Origin: JAAZGD01 sp964489555
GTDB lineage: Bacteria > Bacillota > Clostridia > Peptostreptococcales > Anaerovoracaceae
DNA: 25,560 nucleotides
Assembly: GCA_964489555.1 (NCBI GenBank)
Contig: CAZAZF010000023.1
Coordinates: forward strand, 1 to 25,560
Reading direction: 5' to 3'
Shown here: one piece after another, positions 7,758 through 13,677 of the stretch
How the letters are laid out: each line of letters opens with the position of its first letter
How positions within the stretch are numbered: position 1 is the stretch's first letter
The notes under the pieces: generated by a model
Database searches by the model: none
What the model was told of the DNA's origin: nothing
Seen by the model: only the letters and a program-made list of their open reading frames with translations
Program-made: the position numbers and the translations under genes

Positions 7758-8126
7758 ATGAAATTTCAGCAATATCACAGTTGTATTACCGTGTTGGATT
7801 TGGAGAAATCCATGGCATTCTATCAGGAGGCCCTTGGATTTTCAGAAGTGCATCGTATCGAAGGAGAGGATGGTTCCTTTTGTATTGTTTTTGTGGGAAA
7901 TCCCGGAGATGAAAACCGATTGGAGCTGACCTGGTATCGGGACCGGAAGGAGCCTTACGATTTGGGGGACAACGAAATTCATGTAGGATTCCGGGTAGAC
8001 GACTTCCAGGAGGCTTATCGGAAGCATCAGGAAATGGGCATTATTTGCTATGAGAATAAGGATATGGGAATATATTTCATTCAGGATCCGGACGGATATT
8101 GGATGGAAATTGTTCCTACGCGTTAG
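7758..8126 (+). CDS. gloA: Glyoxalase I / VOC-family metalloenzyme
   Basis: A 122-residue vicinal-oxygen-chelate protein of the lactoylglutathione lyase type, which isomerises the hemithioacetal of methylglyoxal with a thiol. The beta-alpha-beta-beta-beta repeats are clear: HSCITVLDLEKSMAFYQEALGF at 7-28, and the second module from NEIHVGFRVDD. The four metal ligands of glyoxalase I are all in place as His7, Glu56, His75 and Glu117 (DPDGYWMEI), so a catalytic metal site is expected. Clostridia usually lack glutathione, so the natural thiol could differ. An AGGGAGGG box precedes the ATG. The gene is divergent from the phosphohexomutase. Non-glyoxalase VOC functions cannot be excluded. Confidence 0.8.
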   Translation: MKFQQYHSCITVLDLEKSMAFYQEALGFSEVHRIEGEDGSFCIVFVGNPGDENRLELTWYRDRKEPYDLGDNEIHVGFRVDDFQEAYRKHQEMGIICYENKDMGIYFIQDPDGYWMEIVPTR

Positions 8127-8327
8127 AAGATGGCCAAGACTACCCAAGAGATATATAGTGTGGGTAAAATATAGGAGATTACCAAGAGATACCAGATAAA
8201 GAAAACAAACAGGATAAAAAAGCAATGAAAAAAAAGAAAAAAAGACGAAGTAGATAAGAAGACAAAGTAGAAAAGAAGAAAAGAAGATGAAGATAAACAC
8301 CAGAAGAAAGGAAGGGCAACAAGGATT
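8127..8327. other. Purine-rich intergenic spacer
   Basis: The 201 bp between the glyoxalase and HD-domain genes contain no credible gene. From 8191 to 8320 only 20 of 130 bases are pyrimidines on the + strand, giving long A/G runs. Inside, the AAGTAGATAAGAAGA and AAGTAGAAAAGAAGA blocks (about 8248-8280) are near-copies 17 bp apart, and TACCCAAGAGATA (8141-8153) is echoed by TACCAAGAGATACC (8179-8192). The RNA would be nearly unstructured. A long - strand reading frame here is only the poly-pyrimidine complement and codes a low-complexity Phe/Leu/Ser string. Confidence 0.7.
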
Positions 8328-8330
8328 ATG

Positions 8331-8873
8331 ATGACGAGAGAGCAGGGGTTGGATTTAGTAAAAAAATACAACCATGAGGAATTCCATATTACACATGCCA
8401 CCGCAGTGGAGTGTGTGATGAGATATTTTGCGGACAAGTTGGGTTATGGCCAGGAGGCAGATTTTTGGGCCATGGTGGGGCTTCTTCATGATATCGATTT
8501 TGAGATGTGGCCGGAAGAACATTGCAAAAAAGCCCCGGAGCTTTTAAGGGAAGCCGGGGCAGATGACCGTTTGATTCATGCGGTAGTAAGCCATGGTTAT
8601 GGTCTTTGCACCGATGTGGCGCCGGAGCATGAAATGGAAAAAGTACTGTTTGCCACAGATGAACTCACCGGCCTAATCGGAGCATGTGCTCTCATGCGCC
8701 CATCCAAAAGCGTGATGGACATGGAGTATAGTTCCGTGAAAAAGAAATTTAAGGATAAAAAATTTGCGGCTGGATGTAGCCGGGACGTAATCCAACAGGG
8801 GGCAGAGCTCCTGGGATGGGAGTTGGAAACCTTAATTACGGAGACTCTGGAAGCCATGAAAACTTGTGGGTAA
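8331..8873 (+). CDS. HD-domain putative phosphohydrolase
   Basis: A soluble 180-residue HD-superfamily protein. The ligands of the fold are visible as His in ITHATAVE (near 22), the His-Asp pair in GLLHDIDFE (near 53-54), His in VVSHGYG, and Asp in ATDELTGLIGA (near 110). These define a metal-dependent phosphohydrolase site; the substrate is unknown. Similar short HDIG-type proteins are common in clostridia. Two consecutive ATG codons (8328 and 8331) are available; AAGG at 8321-8324 is better spaced for the second. The last 38 bp overlap the 3' end of the convergent adaptor gene on the other strand. The purine-rich leader upstream may affect its translation. Confidence 0.8.
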   Translation: MTREQGLDLVKKYNHEEFHITHATAVECVMRYFADKLGYGQEADFWAMVGLLHDIDFEMWPEEHCKKAPELLREAGADDRLIHAVVSHGYGLCTDVAPEHEMEKVLFATDELTGLIGACALMRPSKSVMDMEYSSVKKKFKDKKFAAGCSRDVIQQGAELLGWELETLITETLEAMKTCG

Positions 8874-9978
8874 CATCTGTGGCTTTCACAAAGGTGCCGT
8901 TGTTCAATTGATTGCCGGGAGATAGGATAACCGATTCTCCCAGAGTAAGGCCTGTAATAATCTCCGTGAAATCACGGCCCTTTAATCCAATGACCACTTC
9001 ACGTTCCACGGCTTTTCGGCCATCTACCACAAAGACAAAGCTCTGTTGGCCTCTTTCATAGATGGCAGTCTTAGGTACACGAATGGCTTCCGGATGTTGG
9101 TCGATGGTAATTTCCACATCGATGGTGCTCCCCAATCGGGGAGCTTTTTCTTGGCCCAAGTCAATCTCTACCCGTACACGTTTCTGTTGGATTCCCAAGT
9201 CGGACAGCTGATCCTGGGCCTTGATATGAACCTTTCTAACCTGAGCGGAAGAATCCTGATAGTTCCCCTCTTGGCTGGTGAGAAGCACCGGATCTCCTTT
9301 CGTTACCAAGTCCGCATCGGAAGCAATCAAGTCACATACCACATAGATGTCATCCAGGTTGGAGATTTCCAGGAGAGGGGCGCTAGCGATAATGGTTTCT
9401 CCTTCCTTGGCGAAAACACCGGTGATAACCCCGTCAATGGGTGCGGTTAATCCAGTGGTGCCAGAGGAAGATGCATAGCTTTCAATACTGTATGCCAAGG
9501 CATCCACTTGAGCCGCTAACTGATTGGCCGCGGCCTGGGCCTGACTGTATTCCTGATGGCTGACGGCGCCTTGTTCATATAGGAGCCGGCTTTTGTTGGC
9601 GGCATCTTGTGCCAGAGTATACTGAGATTTCAAGGCTCGCAACTGGGCTTGTTGGCTTTTCACATCCAGGGAAGCCGAAGAGCCTTCTCCCGTCAGCAGT
9701 AAATCCCCTGCCGAAACGGAGTCTCCTTCCTCCACCAATAAGCCCCGAATTTCTCCGGTTTGCTTGGCGGTGAGGATGAGGGCACTTTCTGACTCTACGG
9801 TGCCGGCTTCTTTTATCACCTCAGAAACAGGACCTTGAGAAACCTCTGCGGTTTCCACCGGGGTTCCGGAGAGAAGGACGCTGGCTATGATAAGAATGAA
9901 AACCGCCAACGGCACCACCGCCAGCAGGACTTTCTTTCTTTTCGAAAGGTTCTTCCAAAGGGATTTCAGTTTTTCCAT
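8836..9978 (-). CDS. Membrane-fusion (HlyD/RND-type) adaptor of ABC exporter
   Basis: A 380-residue periplasmic-adaptor-like protein anchored by one N-terminal helix (about 17-37) after a Lys/Arg-rich cytoplasmic start. A biotinyl-lipoyl-like half follows (GEIRGLLVEEGDSVSAGDLLL), then a Gln/Ala-rich coiled-coil hairpin (about 105-165), the second lipoyl half (TAPIDGVITGVFAKEGETI), a beta barrel and a membrane-proximal domain (KTAIYERGQQSFVFVV). In monoderms such adaptors work with MacB/YknZ-type ABC exporters, as in B. subtilis YknXYZ. AAGGAGT lies 7-8 nt before the ATG, 12 nt after the permease stop. It is the last gene of the three-gene operon. Its TAA stop lies inside the convergent HD-domain gene and no terminator is evident. 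The transported substrate is unknown. Confidence 0.87.
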   Translation of the reverse strand: MEKLKSLWKNLSKRKKVLLAVVPLAVFILIIASVLLSGTPVETAEVSQGPVSEVIKEAGTVESESALILTAKQTGEIRGLLVEEGDSVSAGDLLLTGEGSSASLDVKSQQAQLRALKSQYTLAQDAANKSRLLYEQGAVSHQEYSQAQAAANQLAAQVDALAYSIESYASSSGTTGLTAPIDGVITGVFAKEGETIIASAPLLEISNLDDIYVVCDLIASDADLVTKGDPVLLTSQEGNYQDSSAQVRKVHIKAQDQLSDLGIQQKRVRVEIDLGQEKAPRLGSTIDVEITIDQHPEAIRVPKTAIYERGQQSFVFVVDGRKAVEREVVIGLKGRDFTEIITGLTLGESVILSPGNQLNNGTFVKATDVTHKFSWLPESP

Positions 9979-9990
9979 AACGGTTACTCC

Positions 9991-12339
9991 TTACGATTCT
10001 CGGCTTTTTAATGCCTTTAAAAAATCTAATTTCTGTATTTTTCGATAAGTGGCCAACTGGGCCAACAGGATAAATAATATGGTGTAAATGGTGGCAAGAA
10101 CATATGCATTGAGGGTGGGAGATAAATCCAAATGGTAAATATCCGTGGTAAAGGCCTCGCTGCTATAGTATGAGAACCACCTTCCTACGGGTATGCCCAA
10201 CAGGATGCCTGCACCCAAAAGGATATTGTTTTCCTTGAGAATGAGCTGAAAAATTTCCTTTCGGGTAAATCCCATCACCCGCAATGAAGAAAACTCCAGC
10301 TCCCGGGAGGACAAGTTTACCATGGTAGCATTATACACGATAGCAAAGCCCAGTACACCGGAAAACAGTACCATGAAGGCGATGGACAGATATGTCATGG
10401 TCATGTATTCCTGATAAACTGCCTGAGAATCTTTGCTGGACATGACGGAAGAAATATTGGAAGCCTTGAATAGCTTTTGCTGGATGAAAGGATCTTCTGA
10501 GTCCAGATACACTCCATTCACCAGACCTTTCTCGAAGAGAAGGGCCCCCATGTAGTCCAAATCCATGTAGCCATTCATTCCCAAAGTCTGTTTCACCTGT
10601 CCCGCCACCTGTACCATTTCATTTTGTCTACCGGGTAGGTAATGCTGAATTTCCACCCAGTCTCCCGTATCTACATCCAACAATCGGGCCATGTTTTGGG
10701 AGAGAAGGATTCCTTCCGTAGGAACCTTCAGGGGCAAACTCTCCGGGTCCTTTAGATGAATAAACCGGGAGTTTGGGTCTAGACCGATAATCACGGCGGA
10801 AGCTTCCCGATGGCCGTTGGACAGGGTGAATGGGACTTCCAACCGGCCCTCCATTTCATCCACCTCGATGATGTGGGGAAGGTCATAAAGAGCATGTTTT
10901 TCCACGGGCTGTCTCAAAGAAATGTTATAGCCCATGGTCTGGAATTCAGTAAAGTGCTTCACCATCATATCGTCCATGACAGAGGTCATGCTATTGGTAA
11001 AAGTCATCATACCAAAGGTCAGAGAAATACCTGCCAAGACGAATAAACTGCGCTTCTTGTTTCGGAACAGGTTCTTTATGGCCAGCTTCTGACTGAAGGA
11101 GAGATGCTTCCAGAAGTGAGTCAGGTTTTCCAGGAATATGCGTTTGCCCCCCTTGGGTATTTCCGAGCCCATGGCATCGGCTGGTGCGATTTTCATAACA
11201 CCCCGGGCCCCCAACAGACCGGAAAGAATACAGATAGTGGCAGAAAGCAACATGGCGATGAAAATATATGAGTAGTAAAAGTTCATGGTTAGCATGGGAA
11301 TGTGGAAAAAGTCCAGATATAGCCTTGTCATTGCTCCGGCTAAGGCCATTCCCAGGACGGACCCCAGAGCACCGCCCAATAGGCCGGCAGCCAATGCATA
11401 TTTCACATAGTGCATCAGAACCGCACGGTTGGAATATCCAATGGCTTTCAAGATACCAATTTTCATTCGGTCCCGTTTCACCATGCGTCCCAGCATCATC
11501 ATGAGAATCAGGCCGGCCACCAGTAGAAACAGGATGGGGATGGAATTGGCCATTAGTTGCAGGTTTTCCAACTCCAAATCGATGACCGCATTGCTGAGAT
11601 GGGTTTCTCGTGTCACCACCTGGGTGACTCCGAAGGGACGAAACTGGTCCTTGAGGCGATCTACCAAAAGGTCCTCATCGGTATCGGGTTGATAGGATAC
11701 GAGCAGCTCATTGTAATTGCCTGCCAGGCCGGTAACTCTTTGGGCAAAAAGATGTTCCACATAGAGGACTCCAAAGTTCTCATTATCCGGCAGTAGAGAC
11801 TGGGCACTTTCTACCAGATAAATGTGCTCCGGGTTGGCGATAATACCAGCCACCTCCATGGAATACACCACACCATTTATTTGGATTTCCAATTCGTCTT
11901 GGGAACGAATGTTTCGGGCTTTGGCAAATTGTTCGACTACCAGTACTTCTCTGGGGCTTTGAAGTAGACGGCCTTCCAGCAATGTGGGCCAGGACAAGGG
12001 ATCGGATGCGTTCATGGATAGGATTTGAAGATTCACCCGTTGGTTGTGATCTTCTGTAATCAACCGGCCATCGGTGTGAATGCGCCCCATTACCTGTTCC
12101 ACATCCGGGTGAAGAGCAGCTCGGTTTATTTGCTGGGCCGGAAAGGCTTCCGCCTGGATAAAGAGGTGGGGAAAACGATTTTCTTCGTAGTAATCATCTA
12201 CCGTATTTTGCATATTGATGGAAGTCATGTTCATGGAAGTGAACACCACAATACCGGTGACGATAATCACCAGTATGGCGATAAACTGACTTTTGGAGTT
12301 TTTAATCATGCGTAATAGCATGAAATCGATTTTTTTCAT
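9991..12339 (-). CDS. FtsX-type ABC transporter permease
   Basis: A 782-residue permease with the duplicated FtsX arrangement. There is an N-terminal helix (about 18-38) and an extracellular domain, then three helices (about 265-395) with the KRDRMKIGILKAIGYSNRAVLMHY coupling segment. A second linker, helix and extracellular domain follow (about 430-650), and three C-terminal helices carry SRELEFSSLRVMGFTRKEIFQLILKEN. This is the family of LolCE/MacB-like mechanotransmission permeases, acting with the ATPase encoded upstream and the adaptor downstream. The start lies 18 nt after the ATPase stop; the bases before it (CACCTCATAAACAG) contain no Shine-Dalgarno match, so translation is probably coupled. 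The substrate is unknown: peptide, lipid or drug export are all possible. Confidence 0.87.
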   Translation of the reverse strand: MKKIDFMLLRMIKNSKSQFIAILVIIVTGIVVFTSMNMTSINMQNTVDDYYEENRFPHLFIQAEAFPAQQINRAALHPDVEQVMGRIHTDGRLITEDHNQRVNLQILSMNASDPLSWPTLLEGRLLQSPREVLVVEQFAKARNIRSQDELEIQINGVVYSMEVAGIIANPEHIYLVESAQSLLPDNENFGVLYVEHLFAQRVTGLAGNYNELLVSYQPDTDEDLLVDRLKDQFRPFGVTQVVTRETHLSNAVIDLELENLQLMANSIPILFLLVAGLILMMMLGRMVKRDRMKIGILKAIGYSNRAVLMHYVKYALAAGLLGGALGSVLGMALAGAMTRLYLDFFHIPMLTMNFYYSYIFIAMLLSATICILSGLLGARGVMKIAPADAMGSEIPKGGKRIFLENLTHFWKHLSFSQKLAIKNLFRNKKRSLFVLAGISLTFGMMTFTNSMTSVMDDMMVKHFTEFQTMGYNISLRQPVEKHALYDLPHIIEVDEMEGRLEVPFTLSNGHREASAVIIGLDPNSRFIHLKDPESLPLKVPTEGILLSQNMARLLDVDTGDWVEIQHYLPGRQNEMVQVAGQVKQTLGMNGYMDLDYMGALLFEKGLVNGVYLDSEDPFIQQKLFKASNISSVMSSKDSQAVYQEYMTMTYLSIAFMVLFSGVLGFAIVYNATMVNLSSRELEFSSLRVMGFTRKEIFQLILKENNILLGAGILLGIPVGRWFSYYSSEAFTTDIYHLDLSPTLNAYVLATIYTILFILLAQLATYRKIQKLDFLKALKSRES

Positions 12340-12357
12340 CTGTTTATGAGGTGGTGA

Positions 12358-13059
12358 CTACCATTTGATATCTTCCACGTTTCGAGGATTTTTCTCCAGA
12401 ATATCCTCGATAATTTGTCCGCTTCTCATTTTAATAACCCGGTCGGCAATGCGGGCAATATCTCCATTATGAGTAATTACCAACAGGGTCTTTCCCATTT
12501 CCCGATTCACCCGTTTTAAGAGGGAGAGAATGGAGATTCCGGTGGTGTAATCCAATGCCCCGGTGGGTTCATCACATAGAAGAATTTCCGGATTTTTCGC
12601 TACTGCCCGGGCAATAGAGACCCGTTGCTGCTCTCCTCCACTGAGTTGGGAAGGAAAATGGTCCTGACGTTGCGAAAGGTCCACCGCTTCCAATACCTGG
12701 TCGATATCTAAGGGGTCATGAGAGATTTCCGTAGCCAACTCCACGTTTTCTCGTGCGGTCAGGTTGGCCATAATATTATAGAATTGAAATACAAAACCCA
12801 CCTTGTTTCGGCGGTATGCAGTCAATTCCCGCTCATTATACGCAGTAATTTCTTCATCTCGCAAAAAAACCTGACCCCCTGTGGGTGTGTCCATACCGCC
12901 GATTAGGTTAAGCAGGGTGCTTTTGCCGGAACCGCTGGGGCCTAAGATTACCACGAATTCCCCCTTCTCCACTTGGAAGGTGGTGTCTACCAGGGCTTTT
13001 ACTTCCACCTCTCCCATCTGATAGGATTTGCTCAAATTTTGGGTGGATAAAATGGCCAT
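12358..13059 (-). CDS. ABC transporter ATPase (LolD/MacB type)
   Basis: A 233-residue nucleotide-binding subunit. In order it has Walker A GPSGSGKST (near 42), the Q-loop in FVFQFYNIMANLTARENV, the signature LSGGEQQRVSIARA (near 139), Walker B ILLCDEPTGALD, and the H-loop in LVITHN. The FYNIM and PTGALD forms are typical of ATPases paired with FtsX-type permeases. The frame opens 16 codons further upstream, but GAGAGGAGAA lies just before the ATG at 13059, so I start there. It is the first gene of the operon with the permease and adaptor, driven by a good sigma-A promoter divergent from feoAB. Confidence 0.92.
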   Translation of the reverse strand: MAILSTQNLSKSYQMGEVEVKALVDTTFQVEKGEFVVILGPSGSGKSTLLNLIGGMDTPTGGQVFLRDEEITAYNERELTAYRRNKVGFVFQFYNIMANLTARENVELATEISHDPLDIDQVLEAVDLSQRQDHFPSQLSGGEQQRVSIARAVAKNPEILLCDEPTGALDYTTGISILSLLKRVNREMGKTLLVITHNGDIARIADRVIKMRSGQIIEDILEKNPRNVEDIKW

Positions 13060-13128
13060 ATATAGGTTCTCCTCTCTTTGTTCAAGAAGAAAAAGGCTCT
13101 TCGGCACAACTTCTATCTTATAGGGTTA

Positions 13129-13157
13129 AGTATAGAGAAAAATCCACCGTTTTTCAA
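13129..13157 (-). promoter_or_regulatory. Sigma-A promoter of the ABC exporter operon
   Basis: On the - strand, TTGAAA (13157-13152) and TATACT (13134-13129) are spaced by exactly 17 bp, about 70 nt before the ATPase start. It is divergent from the feo promoter, with the two -35 boxes only 22 bp apart. Confidence 0.75.
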
Positions 13158-13179
13158 GGATTTCACGAGTACCTTTTGA

Positions 13180-13208
13180 TTGACACCAACAGGGAAGAGG
13201 TATAATAT
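13180..13208 (+). promoter_or_regulatory. Sigma-A promoter of feoAB
   Basis: A perfect TTGACA (13180-13185) is followed by TATAATATAA from 13201. TATAAT itself gives a 15-bp spacer; TAATAT at 13203-13208 gives 17 bp. Either register places the transcript start near 13213-13216. The in-frame extension of feoA back to 13180 begins within this promoter and is therefore not translated. Confidence 0.75.
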
Positions 13209-13217
13209 AACCCTAGT

Positions 13218-13233
13218 GTTAGCAATGGCTAAC
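13218..13233. promoter_or_regulatory. Palindromic candidate operator at the feoAB start site
   Basis: GTTAGC and GCTAAC form a perfect inverted repeat around AATG, a few bases after the -10 box and 22 bp before the feoA start. Its position suits a repressor site. The TTAG/CTAA half-sites recall metal-responsive DtxR/IdeR-family operators, but the spacing differs from the standard one and it is not a Fur box. In RNA it could also form a small hairpin. Assignment to a regulator family is inference. Confidence 0.5.
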
Positions 13234-13254
13234 CTTTTCTTGTGGGAGGCAAAA

Positions 13255-13677
13255 ATGGCCGGTGGAAAAAGAAGGTTGACTTTAGATGAACTTCAGGTAG
13301 GGAAAAGAGCGGTTATTAAGAGTGTTGGAGGCGAGGGTGTGTTGCGCCGTCGTCTTTTGGATTTGGGATTGACGCCCTACACACCAGTGATGGTGCGGAG
13401 GGTAGCTCCTATGGGGGATCCCATCGAAATTTATCTTCGAGGCTATGAATTGACTCTTCGTAAGAGCGAGGCCAAAGTCATCGAAGTTATTTATTTTGAG
13501 TGTAGCGGCTGCAGCAGCTGTTATTTTGGCATGAAACATCGGTGCCCAGGCACAGACAAAGCCTGTCAGATGGAAGCTCGCCATCGAAATCATCACCGGG
13601 AAGGAAGAAAGGTCTGCCATCGTGATTCGGGCAAGGCTTGTGAAAGGGACCGGGAGGACATAGATGAGAAGGAATAG
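13255..13677 (+). CDS. feoA: FeoA-domain protein with Cys/His-rich C-terminal tail
   Basis: FeoA is a small SH3-like cytosolic protein needed with FeoB for ferrous iron uptake. Residues 8-80 are the FeoA domain: LTLDELQVGKRAVIKSV, RRRLLDLGLTPYTPVMVRRVAPMGDPIEIYLRGYELTLRKSEA. Ordinary FeoA is about 75-80 residues; this one is 140. The extra tail holds seven cysteines (83, 86, 89, 97, 104, 121, 129) and several histidines, starting with CSGCSSC, a motif also seen in FeoB-associated cysteine-rich proteins. It may bind iron or an Fe-S cluster. The start is the ATG at 13255 with GGGAGG upstream; the longer frame begins in the promoter. Its stop overlaps the feoB start by 14 nt, so the two are translationally coupled. 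Confidence 0.88.
   Translation: MAGGKRRLTLDELQVGKRAVIKSVGGEGVLRRRLLDLGLTPYTPVMVRRVAPMGDPIEIYLRGYELTLRKSEAKVIEVIYFECSGCSSCYFGMKHRCPGTDKACQMEARHRNHHREGRKVCHRDSGKACERDREDIDEKE

Noticed and set aside
8225..8257. Short + strand frame coding a Lys/Arg-rich peptide of 10 residues
   Set aside because: It is a by-product of the poly-purine tract, with no separate start signal beyond the ubiquitous A/G context.
8123..8437. Phe/Ser/Leu-rich hydrophobic reading frames on the - strand
   Set aside because: They are the complement of the purine-rich spacer, with low-complexity composition and no ribosome binding site or family resemblance.
13180..13254. 25-residue N-terminal extension of FeoA
   Set aside because: It would start within the -35 box of the feo promoter; the ATG at 13255 has a good ribosome binding site and matches the family start.
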